NCBI RefSeq assembly: GCF_000364445.2
Contig: NZ_CP043538.1
Span: 1,929,612 to 1,993,611 of the forward strand
DNA from: Methylobacterium mesophilicum SR1.6/6
GTDB taxonomy: Bacteria; Pseudomonadota; Alphaproteobacteria; Rhizobiales; Beijerinckiaceae
Reading direction: 5' to 3'
DNA length: 64,000 nucleotides
Shown here: positions 25,316-34,388 of the stretch, piece after piece
How the letters are laid out: the number at the start of each line of letters is the position of its first letter
Numbering within the stretch: the first letter of the stretch is position 1
The notes under the pieces: generated by a model
Told to the model about the DNA's origin: nothing
What the model saw: the letters and a program-made list of their open reading frames with translations, nothing else
The model's database searches: none
Translations under genes and position numbers: made by a program

Positions 25316-25620
25316 CACGCGGGTCGAGGGCGATCCGCCCTCGGCCGCCCGATCGGCTCTCGACGTCGCGCTGGCCGGATACGCATCCGCGCCACGTCGA
25401 ACGGGGCGGCAGCGTCGCCGTGGGCGGCCCTCGGGGACCGGCTTGATGGACGACGCGTCAGTCCGTTGCGGTGGCGATCAGCGAGAATGAGCCGGCGCGC
25501 ACGAATGTGCCCGCGATGAGCGACGCGATCAGAAGCAGGTTGGATGCCTCGGGCGCCGAACGGCGCCGCTCCGACAGACCGTCCACGGCTACGCTGGGTT
25601 GCAGGTGGGTCCGCGTGGAA

Positions 25621-25685
25621 GGGGCTGGCCAAGAGTGGGCTGACGACCGGCCGACCTGGTCGTCAGCCCACTCTTGGCCAGCCCC
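25621..25685. repeat. 28-bp perfect inverted repeat (hairpin)
   Basis: The arms at 25621-25648 and 25658-25685 are perfectly complementary over 28 bp, with a 9-nt loop. The left arm starts GGGGCTGGCCAAGAGTGGGC. There is no T-run, so it is not a classic intrinsic terminator. It lies between two small plus-strand genes, in a 446-bp gap (25316-25761) with no other gene. It may be a terminator, a recombination scar or a small mobile palindrome. Confidence 0.8.
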
Positions 25686-25761
25686 CCGCGACGCGGCCTT
25701 AACGATCCATTTACCACGGGCTCACAAGCATCGGCCTGCAACCGGAGCGCAGTGACCCGCC

Positions 25762-25926
25762 ATGCTTGACGTCGTGTTCTGGTGGTGCGCGATCGTGGCC
25801 CTTGTCGGATCTGCCGCCTTGGTCGGCATCACGCTCTTGGTCGGGCGCGCACCCAGATCGCACCCGACCGGGCCCAAGCTTCCCAGGCAAGAGCAGCTGA
25901 TGATGCGGCACTTCGGTCGAGCCTGA
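25762..25926 (+). CDS. Small membrane protein, 54 aa
   Basis: It has an N-terminal hydrophobic helix (about residues 3-28; VVFWWCAIVALVGSAALVGI) and a basic tail ending MMRHFGRA. No good ribosome site is seen. No family is recognised. It is plausible but weakly supported. Confidence 0.35.
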   Translation: MLDVVFWWCAIVALVGSAALVGITLLVGRAPRSHPTGPKLPRQEQLMMRHFGRA

Positions 25927-26039
25927 GCAGATCTGCCTCGGCAGGCCGACGCTTCGTCCGTGAAAATGCGGTTGGCCGCAGGTTGTCGTCGCGGAACCGA
26001 GGGCCGCCGTCGCGAGACCGGCTCAGCCCGCGGGGATCT

Positions 26040-26246
26040 TCAACCGTCGCCGTCGCCGGCCTCGTCGCCCGCCTCCTGCAGCCAATCGGGCAAGCCGGGG
26101 ATCACCTCGCCGGCCACCTCGCCGGCGCTCTCGAGGGCGCGCCCGGCCTTCGCCTCGGGATGCTCGGCCCGAACCTCGGCGAACAACTTGCGCGCCAGCC
26201 GATCGATCTCCTCGTCCGACAGGGACTGGTTTTCCGGGTCCGGCAT
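26040..26246 (-). CDS. Small acidic hypothetical protein
   Basis: This 68-aa protein begins MPDPENQSLSDEEIDRLARK and ends with a Glu/Asp/Gly-rich tail GDEAGDGDG. GAGGAGG precedes the ATG. It is mostly helical and soluble. No family is recognised. Confidence 0.6.
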   Translation of the reverse strand: MPDPENQSLSDEEIDRLARKLFAEVRAEHPEAKAGRALESAGEVAGEVIPGLPDWLQEAGDEAGDGDG

Positions 26247-26736
26247 GAGACGCCTCCTCGAAGTGCAGGGCCGTCCGCTGTGGTCCGCGCCGCTCACGCA
26301 TCGGGGAGCGCCGGATCCCACGGGCGGTCGGGCCGATCGCGCCGCGGCCCGCGCGCATCATGCCGGGAGAGGCTTAGCCAGCCGTGACACGCGCGCGCCG
26401 GCGGTTGTGCCGGAATAGGGCGCCGCGTCTCCGGACGAGCGGAACGGATGGGCATGCCGCGGACGCCGAGGTGGCTCTCGCGACGGCCAGTTCACTGGCC
26501 GCCCCAGCCGGGGTTCCGCGCCGGATCCGCGGCCCGTCCGGCGCTCCGCGGGCCGTGCGCGGCGAGCGGATCGCGGCCGTGCCCTTCGATTGTGCCCTTC
26601 GAGCGGCGCGCGAAGATCCGCCGCTGAAACCGGGGCTGGCGTCATCGTGTGTGGCAGGCTGCGGCAGGATCGGTATCGACTTCGCGCTTCGGAGGTGTAT
26701 CGATCCGGCAGCCTTGAGCGCCTGAGGACAGCTTTC
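26247..26736. other. Gap before the hydrolase gene
   Basis: This 490-bp gap holds no recognisable gene; the readings on both strands are low-complexity Arg/Ala/Pro frames. It probably contains the promoter of the hydrolase gene at 26737. Confidence 0.4.
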
Positions 26737-28319
26737 ATGGACATGGCATCCCGGAAGCGAAGCGCGGTGCGTGCAGCCGTGCTGCTCGTCGCCGTGCTGG
26801 GCGGGAGCGCCCAGGCCAAGGTCACGCGTCTCGAGATCGCGTCCCGGCAGGCCTACGGCTCGTTCAAGGCCGGGGATTACCTGCGCCTCGACGGGCGTAT
26901 CGCCGGGGAACTTCCGCCCGACGAAGCCGGCATCCCCGATCTCGACAAGGCGACGCGCAACGCGGCTGGCCGGGTCGCCTACAGTGCGCGCATCATCCTG
27001 TTCATCCCCATCAACCCCGCCGCGGGCAACGGCGCGCTGCTGGTCGACGTGCCCAACCGCGGCAAGGCCTACGCGAACGCCCTCTACAACAGCCCGCGCA
27101 CCCGTCCCGCGCAGTCCGGCAATCTCGATGCCGGCACCGGCTTCCTGGAGGATCGCGGCTACGCCGTTGCCGAGGTGTACTGGGAACTCGGCCGCGGAGC
27201 GGACCTGCCCGCCTTCGCCGACGCCGACGGAAAGCGGCGCTTCGTCGAGGGCGTCGGCTTCGCCATCGTGCGTGACGCGGCCGACTTCCTGGCGCACGCC
27301 GCGTCCGACACGGCCGGGACGCCGAACCCGCTGGCCGGGACGATCAGCCGGACGCTGGCCACCGGCAAATCGCAGGATGGCCGGTTCCTCAAGACGTTCC
27401 TGCTCCACGGCTTCAACCTGGCGGAGGGGCGGCGCGTCTTCGACGGCATGCACGTCTTCGTCTCCGGCGCCGGCCTGCTGCCGATTCTGCAATCGGGCAC
27501 CGGGCCGGACTCGAGCGCCGACAGGACGCCGAACTTCGCCGATCCGGACTTCCCGGGCGTCAATGACGGGCCGCTCACGATCGGTGAGATCGCCGCCGCC
27601 GTGGAGTCCCGCGGCGAGGTTCCGCCGAAGATGATGCTGCTCAATTCCACGGTCGATTACGCGTCGCTGCGCGCCTCCCTGGGCCGGACCGGCGCGCACG
27701 GCACCGCCGACCTGCCGCTGCCGCCGAGCGTGCGGATGTACGATGTCGCCGGTGCATCGCACGTCACCGTCGTGAAGGCCCCCGCCTGCGAGCGGCCGCC
27801 GGGGCGACTCGACTGGGCGCCGGTCGCCCGCGCCACGCTGCAGCGGCTCGACGGATGGGTGGCGCACAACGAGGCGCCCCCGCCACGCGGCTGATGCCGC
27901 TCCAGCCTGCGAAGGACGACCCGGCCGTGCTCCAGGCGCCGCGGACCCTGCCGGAGGCCGTCGTGCAGGTGCCGCAGCGCGACGCGGACGGGAATCCCCT
28001 GGGCGGCGTGCGCCTGCCGGACATCGCGGTGCCGCTGGGCGCGCATGGCGGTCAGAACGCGCCCCTGACGACCTTCACGTGCTCGCTGGTCGGCGCCTAT
28101 CAGCCGTTCGCGCGGGTTCGGGCACCGGGGGAGGGCGGGCCTGCGTCCCTGGCCGAGCGGTACACGGATCAGCAGGACTACGTGAACAAGGTCCGCGTCG
28201 CGGCGCGCGCGGCGGAGGCGGACGGCTTTCTGCTGCCGGAGGACGCTGCCGTCATCGTCAACGCGGCGGCCGAAAGCTCCGTTGTCGAACAAAAGGCGCA
28301 GGCCGACCCGCCTCGCTGA
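26737..28319 (+). pseudogene. Secreted alpha/beta-hydrolase domain protein, frameshifted
   Basis: The ATG at 26737 opens a 385-aa frame with a signal peptide (ending GGSAQA) and the alpha/beta-hydrolase-10 type sequence: LLVDVPNRGKAYANALYN, FLLHGFNLAEGRRVFDGMHV and YDVAGASHVTV. It stops at 27894. The C-terminal part continues at once in another frame (about 27880-28319): VVQVPQRDADGNPLGGVRLP, then YQPFARVRA and ERYTDQQDYVNKV. Restoring one C in the CCCCC run near 27878-27882 joins WVAHNEAPP to ATRLMPLQP and gives one protein of about 527 aa. It is a natural frameshift or a sequencing slip; no other lesion is seen. Confidence 0.75.
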
Positions 28320-28630
28320 GCCACGCGCTCCGGACGGTGGACGGGTGATCCGAGCCCCGGCGAGGCCGGACCGGCCTGCGGGCGGCCCCGCTCAGGACCG
28401 GTGGTGAAGCGGCCTCGGTCGCCCATGGTGGGCGGGCACGGGCGGACGGGCGCGAGCGGACGTCCCGGACGCCGAAGAGCCCGACCTTGGGCACGGCCCG
28501 GCACAGCCGCAGATTCCGAGGACCCACGGCCAGCGACGATCGCGGGAGCCGCCGTTGACGGCCGCTAAATCCCGACCGCGGCAGAACTTTCGCCGAAAGC
28601 GCAGAACGTCGACTTGTCACCAGGAAAGCC

Positions 28631-28706
<76 letters not shown>

Positions 28707-28828
28707 GTCGAGGCGCCGGCCTTGTAGGCGCGGGCGGCTCAGCCTGTCAATTCCTGTTTCACCGTCGCCCGCCGCGCGCCGCTCCGGCGCTGGGGCGCGA
28801 GCGCCCCGAGGATAGCGCGCGAACCCGC

Positions 28829-29131
28829 ATGAACGCCCTGATCTGGCTCTTCGACACGGTCGTCCAGCTCTTCATCTACGTCCTCATCGCCAGCGCGGTC
28901 CTCAGCTGGCTCGTGGCCTTCAACGTGGTGAACGTGCGCAATCCGATCGTCGCGCAGATCGGCGAGGTGCTCTACCGGCTCACCGAGCCGGTGCTGCGGC
29001 CGATCCGCAACCTGCTGCCGAATCTCGGCGGCGTCGACATCTCGCCGATCATCCTGATCCTGCTGCTGCTGTTCATCAGCCGCCTGCTGCACGAGTACGC
29101 CGTGCCCGCCACCTACGTTTACGCGCAGTAG
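28829..29131 (+). CDS. yggT: YggT-family membrane protein
   Basis: This 100-aa protein has two hydrophobic segments (about residues 5-33 and 70-90) flanking the conserved RLTEPVLRPIRNLLPNLGGVD motif of YggT (Ycf19) proteins. These are small inner-membrane proteins linked to osmotic tolerance and cell shape. It is followed 12 bp later by mesaconyl-CoA hydratase. Confidence 0.92.
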   Translation: MNALIWLFDTVVQLFIYVLIASAVLSWLVAFNVVNVRNPIVAQIGEVLYRLTEPVLRPIRNLLPNLGGVDISPIILILLLLFISRLLHEYAVPATYVYAQ

Positions 29132-29143
29132 GATCGCCCGCCC

Positions 29144-30187
29144 GTGAAGACGAATCCCGGCCGCTTCTTCGAGGATTTCCGCCTCGGCGAGACCATCCGC
29201 CACGCCACACCGCGCACCGTGACGGTCGGCGACGTGGCGCTCTACACGGGGCTCTACGGGCCGCGCTTCGCCGTGCAGTCCTCGGACGCCTTCGCGCGCG
29301 CCTTCGGCTACCCGAAGAGCCCGCTGGACGACCTGCTCACCTTCCACATGGTGTTCGGCAAGACCGTGCCGGACGTCTCCCTCAACGCGCTCGCCAATCT
29401 CGGCTACGCCGAGGGCGGGTTCCGGCGGCCGGTCTATCCGGGCGAGACCCTCTCGACCGTCTCGGAGGTGATCGGTCTCAAGGAGAGCTCGAACCGCCAG
29501 ACCGGAATCGTCTACGTCCGCTCGGTCGGCTCCGACGAGCGCGGCGAGACCGTGCTGAGCTACTGCCGCTGGGTGCTGGTGCGAAAGCGCGACCCCGAGG
29601 CCGTGATCGCCGAGGAGCACGTGCCGGGCCTCGCCAAGGTGGTCGACCCGCTGGATCTCGCGGGCGCCCTGCCGAAGCTCTCGGCGGCCGCCTACGACAC
29701 GGATCTGGCCGGCAGCCCGCACCGCTTCGCCGACTACGCGGCGGGTGAGAAGATCGACCACGTCGACGGCATGACCGTCGAGGAGGCCGAGCACCAGATC
29801 GCCACGCGCCTGTTCCAGAACACCGCCAAGGTGCATTTCGACGGGCTGGCCGCCAAGGACACCCGGTTCGGCCGGCGGCTGATCTACGGCGGCCACGTCA
29901 TCTCGCTCGCCCGGGCGCTGAGCTTCAACGGGCTCGCCAACGTGTTCGCGATCGCCGGCATCAATGCCGGCCGCCACGTGGCGCCGCTCTTTGCCGGCGA
30001 CACGGTCTATGCCTGGAGCGAGGTGCTCGCCACCGCCGATGTCGGCCGCGACGATGTGGGGCTCCTGCGCCTGCGCACGGTCGCCACCAAGAATCAGCCC
30101 TGCGGCGCCTTCCCGGACCGCGCGGGCGACGGCTACGATCCGGCGGTGATCCTCGACCTCGACTACTGGGCCTTCGTGCCGAAGTAG
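29144..30187 (+). CDS. meaC: Mesaconyl-CoA hydratase
   Basis: This 347-aa protein with two MaoC-like hotdog domains (about residues 1-160 and 180-347) hydrates mesaconyl-CoA to methylmalyl-CoA in the ethylmalonyl-CoA pathway used for glyoxylate regeneration. Typical stretches are FFEDFRLGETIRHATPRTVT and RLIYGGHVISLARALSFNGL. It starts at GTG. It is named meaC in Methylobacterium and mch in Rhodobacter. The length and the double-hotdog architecture fit well. It lies just after yggT. Confidence 0.9.
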   Translation: MKTNPGRFFEDFRLGETIRHATPRTVTVGDVALYTGLYGPRFAVQSSDAFARAFGYPKSPLDDLLTFHMVFGKTVPDVSLNALANLGYAEGGFRRPVYPGETLSTVSEVIGLKESSNRQTGIVYVRSVGSDERGETVLSYCRWVLVRKRDPEAVIAEEHVPGLAKVVDPLDLAGALPKLSAAAYDTDLAGSPHRFADYAAGEKIDHVDGMTVEEAEHQIATRLFQNTAKVHFDGLAAKDTRFGRRLIYGGHVISLARALSFNGLANVFAIAGINAGRHVAPLFAGDTVYAWSEVLATADVGRDDVGLLRLRTVATKNQPCGAFPDRAGDGYDPAVILDLDYWAFVPK

Positions 30188-30225
30188 CGCGGACCCGCAC
30201 GGCGCGGCGCCCGGATCCGAAGCCC

Positions 30226-30858
30226 ATGGCGGCGACCAGGAGCGCTAGGGCGGCCGCCCTAGCGGTGCGGCGGGCCGGGCCGGAGGATGCGGCCGCGATC
30301 GCCGCGATCCACGTTGCCGCCTGGCACGAGACCTATACCGGCCTCCTTCCCGACGAGATGATCTCCACGCTCACCGTCGAGGTGCGGCAGGCGTGGTGGG
30401 CGCAGCTTCTGAGCAATCCGCCGGCGACGCGCGGCGGCGCGGCCTACGTGGCCGAATTCGGCGGGAAGTCCGTCGGTTTCGGCACGTGCAACGCCCAGCG
30501 CTCCGAGGTGCTGGCGGCGGCGGGCTTCGACGGCGAGATCAGCAGCCTCTACGTGCTGCGCGCCTTCCAGGGGCGCGGGGTCGGCCAGGCCCTGCTGGCG
30601 CGGATGGCGACGCGTCTGCAGAGGGCTGAGTACCGCGCCGCCGGCCTCTGGGTGCTGCGCGAGAGCGAGGTCGCCCGGCGCTTCTACGAGCGCTGCGGTG
30701 GCCTCTCGCTCGACGGGGAAGTGGGACTGCGCGTCCAGGGCCGGTTCACGGAGGTCGCCTATGGCTGGCGCGATCTCGCGACGCTGGCGGCCCTCGCGCC
30801 GGATCCAGGTTCCCGGCCTCCGGCGCGCGGCACCCGGCGGGCGCGCGCAGGCGATTGA
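30226..30858 (+). CDS. GNAT-family N-acetyltransferase
   Basis: This 210-aa protein has the GNAT fold: VRRAGPEDAAAIAAIHVAAW at the N-terminus, the acetyl-CoA-binding motif FQGRGVGQALLARM (R/Q-x2-G-x-G/A) near residue 120, and VARRFYERCGG near 150. The substrate is unknown; the ETYTGLLPDEM segment is typical of acetyltransferases acting on small molecules or peptides. The C-terminus is Arg-rich and probably disordered. Confidence 0.88.
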   Translation: MAATRSARAAALAVRRAGPEDAAAIAAIHVAAWHETYTGLLPDEMISTLTVEVRQAWWAQLLSNPPATRGGAAYVAEFGGKSVGFGTCNAQRSEVLAAAGFDGEISSLYVLRAFQGRGVGQALLARMATRLQRAEYRAAGLWVLRESEVARRFYERCGGLSLDGEVGLRVQGRFTEVAYGWRDLATLAALAPDPGSRPPARGTRRARAGD

Positions 30859-30874
30859 CCGACAGCCCGGTGCC

Positions 30875-31507
30875 TCAGCGGATACCGCCCCCCACCACGC
30901 CGGCCTCCACCCCCAGCGAGAGACGGTCCGTGACGGCCCACTCGACGCCGACCCCCGCCACCGGCCGCACCGCGATGTCCTGGCGGGTGAACGGCAGCGT
31001 CGACGGCGTCGGCCCGACGCGCAGGGTCTCGTGGAGGGCCACGCCGCCGCCCTTGGCGTAGACCAGCACGTCCGGCGTCAGCAGCGTCCCGACCTTCACC
31101 TCCAGGGCGCCGGCGAAGTCGCGGGCATAGGCCAGGCGCCCGAAGCCCGGCGTCAGGTTGCCGTCGAGGCCGGCCAGATAGTCGAACCCGCCGCTGATGC
31201 CGTAGAGGATCGGGCCCTCCTGCCACATCCGGCCGCCCTCGAAGCCGAGCGTGGGGCCCGCGTAGCTGCCGAAACGGCGGGAGGTGGTCACGGCATACCC
31301 GGTCGACAGCCGCGCGTAGGAGCCGGTCCAGCGGCCATACGCGTCCCCGGCCGGCTCGGGCCACGCGAAGGCGGGCAGCGGCGCGAACCCGATCCCCGGC
31401 CATAGCAGGCCCTGGGCCGCGGCCGGGCAGGCCTGAAGCAGGCCGACGCCGAGGCCGAGACCGGCGGCACGGCGGCGGAACGGACGCGAAGCGGCACGGC
31501 GACTCAT
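30875..31507 (-). CDS. Outer-membrane beta-barrel protein
   Basis: This 210-aa protein has a signal peptide (ending CPAAAQ) and alternating beta-strand patterns such as GSYARLSTGYAVTTSRRFG, ALEVKVGTLLTPDVLVYAKG and WAVTDRLSLGVEAGVVGGGI. These resemble small porin-like opacity/OmpA-type barrels of alphaproteobacteria. The mature domain is about 180 aa. It is convergent with the GNAT gene. The next 230 bp hold no gene. Confidence 0.75.
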   Translation of the reverse strand: MSRRAASRPFRRRAAGLGLGVGLLQACPAAAQGLLWPGIGFAPLPAFAWPEPAGDAYGRWTGSYARLSTGYAVTTSRRFGSYAGPTLGFEGGRMWQEGPILYGISGGFDYLAGLDGNLTPGFGRLAYARDFAGALEVKVGTLLTPDVLVYAKGGGVALHETLRVGPTPSTLPFTRQDIAVRPVAGVGVEWAVTDRLSLGVEAGVVGGGIR

Positions 31508-31738
31508 GCGGCCATGCTAGCCGAAGGCATCGGGCCGAAACAGGGCAGGGGGGGCGAGCCCGCCGCATCCCGGCCGGGACGCGCCAGAGCACAGGGACCG
31601 CGGCCGGTTCGCAATCGGCGTGGGCCGCCGCGGACGGCCGGAGGTGCGGCGCCCTCGTCCCGGCGGGTGCCGGAGCGCGGGCCTTCGTCACGACGGCGGG
31701 GACCTCGCGAACCCCGCCGGTCGCGCTATCGCCGACGA

Positions 31739-32299
31739 TCAGTCGCGCACGACCACCTTGGTGCCGACCCGGGCGCGGTCGTAGAGGTCGACCACGTCCT
31801 TGTTGGTCATGCGGATGCAGCCGGAGGACACCGCCGCGCCCATCGTCTCGGGCTCGTTCGAGCCGTGGATGCGGTAGAGCGAGGAGCCGAGATAGAGGGC
31901 GCGCGCGCCCAGCGGATTGTCCTGGCCGCCGGCCATGTAGCGCGGCAGGTCCGGGCGGCGGGCCAGCATCTGCTGCGGCGGGCGCCAATCCGGCCATTCC
32001 TTCTTCATGGTGACGGTCTTGGTGCCGGACCACGAGAAGCCCTGCCGGCCGACTCCGACGCCGTAGCGGACCGCCGCACCCCCGCCGAGCACGTAGTAGA
32101 GCCGTCGCTGGCGGGTGGAGACCACGATGGTGCCGGGCCTCTCCTTGCCGGTCCAGGCCACCGTCTCCCGCGGGATCGCCTGACTGCGGAAGATGTTGAG
32201 GAAGTCGGCGATCGGGCCCCTGTCCAGCGGGTTGGCCGCCGCGGGGGCGCTCCCGAGCAGCAGCCCCGCGAGCCCGAGCATCGCGATCCGTCTCGACAT
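31739..32299 (-). CDS. L,D-transpeptidase (YkuD domain)
   Basis: This 186-aa periplasmic enzyme has a signal peptide (MSRRIAMLGLAGLLLGSAPA) and a YkuD catalytic domain with IHGSNEPETMGAAVSSGCIR, the HGx...SxGCxR active-site pattern with catalytic Cys near residue 163. It forms 3-3 crosslinks in peptidoglycan or attaches outer-membrane proteins to it. I chose the ATG at 32299 because the longer frame to 32413 lacks a signal-like start. Confidence 0.93.
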   Translation of the reverse strand: MSRRIAMLGLAGLLLGSAPAAANPLDRGPIADFLNIFRSQAIPRETVAWTGKERPGTIVVSTRQRRLYYVLGGGAAVRYGVGVGRQGFSWSGTKTVTMKKEWPDWRPPQQMLARRPDLPRYMAGGQDNPLGARALYLGSSLYRIHGSNEPETMGAAVSSGCIRMTNKDVVDLYDRARVGTKVVVRD

Positions 32300-32508
32300 G
32301 GTCTTCGTCCTCCATCGGTCGTGGCGCAGACCTTCGCTGAGGCTGCGCGCTCGTCCGGGCGACCCGGCCCGGACTTCGCGGCGAGGTTGAGGCCGGCCCG
32401 CGGGGGAGGGCACTTCCGCGGGTAGCTGTGTGCTGTACGCAACACTCGCCGGGTGGCGCGACGCTGTGGGTGATTGCGCCCGGCGACGGCCATGCTTATC
32501 TCGGGATC

Positions 32509-32922
32509 GTGATCCGATCCGCCGCCCTCCTGGTCCGCCGCGTCGCGGGCCCGCCGGACCGCCTCGTCCGGGGCCTCGCCGTGCTGGCGCTGCTCGTCCT
32601 CGCGACGGCCGCGATGGTCACCGCCCCTGCGTGCGCCGAATCCGCGCGGGCCGAAGGACCGGCCTGCGCCATCGCGGGCCCGCGCCTGGCGATGCTTTCG
32701 GGTGCGCCGAATGCGCAGCCCGAGGCCGAGCGCTCCGCCTTCGGCCGCACCGATCTCTGCGCCGCCGATTGCGAGATCCTCACCGAACTGGGCCTGCCGC
32801 GCCCGCCTGTCGACGCGCCGCGGCCCCGTCACACCGCCGCCGCATCGTTCGATCACAGGTCCGACACCGTGCCGGCCTCCGCGCCGGACGGGACGTTGCA
32901 CCGGCCTCCACGGCTGGCCTGA
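32509..32922 (+). CDS. Hypothetical protein with N-terminal helix
   Basis: From a GTG at 32509 this 137-aa frame has a hydrophobic helix RGLAVLALLVLATAAMVTAP near residues 20-40, then ACAESARAEGPACAIAGPRL and a Pro/His-rich tail. It may be secreted or membrane anchored. No family is recognised, and the start is uncertain since an upstream in-frame ATG lies at 32428. Confidence 0.45.
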   Translation: MIRSAALLVRRVAGPPDRLVRGLAVLALLVLATAAMVTAPACAESARAEGPACAIAGPRLAMLSGAPNAQPEAERSAFGRTDLCAADCEILTELGLPRPPVDAPRPRHTAAASFDHRSDTVPASAPDGTLHRPPRLA

Positions 32923-33050
32923 CGCGCGTCCGGGCCTGACGGCCGGCGGGGGCGCACCTGTCCCGATCTCCGCGCGGCCGGCCCCTTGACCGGCCCCGAG
33001 ATCCGACTCGACGATGCGCGGGCCCCTGCTCCGCGCCAGCCTTCAGACGC

Positions 33051-34370
33051 ATGTTCCCAGGAGCGTCGGTAACCGTGACCCGCACTCTGTCCGCCCAAAC
33101 CCTGTCCTCGTTCCGCGCGACGACCTGCGCGACCGTTCTCCTGCCCGCTGCCCTGCTCCTGCTCGGGCTCGCAGCCTGCAACCCGAAGCAGGCCGCCGCG
33201 CCGACCCCGCCCGTCCCGGAGGTGGGCTTCGTGAAGGTGGAGCCCCAGGCGATCCCGTACCTGCGCGACCTCCCGGGCCGCGTCGCCCCGATGCGCATCG
33301 CCGAGGTCCGCTCCCGGGTCTCCGGGCTCGTGGTGAAGCGGCTGTTCGAGCAGGGCAGCATGGTCAAGGAGGGGGACATCCTCTACAAGATCGACCCGGC
33401 GCCCTACGAGGTCGAGCTCGCCAGCGCGGAGGCGGCCCTCGCCCGCCAGGAAGCGGCCCTCGTGCTCGCCCGCCAGCAGGCCGACCGGCTGGAGCAGCTG
33501 CTCACCCGCGCCACCGCCAGCCAGGCCCAGTACGACGCCGCCTTCGCGGCCAAGAAGCAGGCGGAGGCCGAGGTGGCCGGCGCCAAGGCGACCCGCGACC
33601 GGGCGCAGCTCAACCTCGGCTGGACCGACGTGCGCGCGCCGATCACCGGCCGCATCGGCCGGGCGCTGCTCACCGAGGGCACCCTGATCGAGCCCGGCTC
33701 CACGGGGGCGCTCGCCACGATCCAGCAGCTCGACCCGATCTACGTCGACATCACCCAGTCGGTGGGCGAGCTGAACCGCCTGCGTCGGGACCTTGCCAGC
33801 GGCGAGCTGGCGCGGCTCGAAGACAACACCGCCAACGTCCACCTGATCATGGACGACGGTTCCCTCTACCCACTGGCGGGCCGGCTGCTGTTCTCGGACG
33901 TCACCGCCGACCCGAGCACCGGGCAGGTGACCCTGCGGGTGCAGTTCCCCAACCCGCACGACGAGCTCTTCCCCGGCATGTACGTCCGGGCGCGGATCAA
34001 GCAGGGCATCGACTCCGACGCCATCGCGGTGCCGCAGCAGGCGATCCAGCGCACCGACGACGGCCGCGCCGAGGTCTGGATCGTGCGCGCCGACGAGACC
34101 GTGATGCGCCAGCCCGTCGAGGTCGGACCGGTCGTCGGACAGAACTGGCTGATCCGCTCGGGGCTGAAGGCCGGCGAGCGCGTCGTGATCGACGGCTTCC
34201 AGAAGATCACCGTGGGCGCCAAGGTGAAGCCCCTCGACCAGACCCCGGTCCACGGCGAGACCGGCCCGAAGCACGATGCGGACGAGGCCCCCGACGCTGC
34301 GAGCGAGCAGAATCCCGGCGACAAGGCGGAGGCCGCCCCGCGGGCCGCCGCCGTCCAGCCGCGCCGCTGA
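33051..34370 (+). CDS. RND efflux periplasmic adaptor (MexA/AcrA type)
   Basis: This 439-aa membrane-fusion lipoprotein has a lipobox LGLAAC near residue 43, a biotinyl-lipoyl hairpin half GLVVKRLFEQGSMVKEGDIL, an alpha-helical hairpin rich in Ala/Gln (about residues 115-190), and beta-barrel and membrane-proximal domains. The C-terminal 50 residues are acidic and Ala-rich. An alternative GTG start at 33075 has AGGAG 11 nt upstream. It is paired with the RND pump gene 18 bp downstream; an outer-membrane channel gene is not in the window. Confidence 0.92.
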   Translation: MFPGASVTVTRTLSAQTLSSFRATTCATVLLPAALLLLGLAACNPKQAAAPTPPVPEVGFVKVEPQAIPYLRDLPGRVAPMRIAEVRSRVSGLVVKRLFEQGSMVKEGDILYKIDPAPYEVELASAEAALARQEAALVLARQQADRLEQLLTRATASQAQYDAAFAAKKQAEAEVAGAKATRDRAQLNLGWTDVRAPITGRIGRALLTEGTLIEPGSTGALATIQQLDPIYVDITQSVGELNRLRRDLASGELARLEDNTANVHLIMDDGSLYPLAGRLLFSDVTADPSTGQVTLRVQFPNPHDELFPGMYVRARIKQGIDSDAIAVPQQAIQRTDDGRAEVWIVRADETVMRQPVEVGPVVGQNWLIRSGLKAGERVVIDGFQKITVGAKVKPLDQTPVHGETGPKHDADEAPDAASEQNPGDKAEAAPRAAAVQPRR

Positions 34371-34388
34371 GCCCGGGAGAGCCCGATC

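Noticed and set aside
28739..29977. 412-codon minus-strand frame over yggT and mesaconyl-CoA hydratase
   Set aside because: Antisense shadow of two recognised genes.
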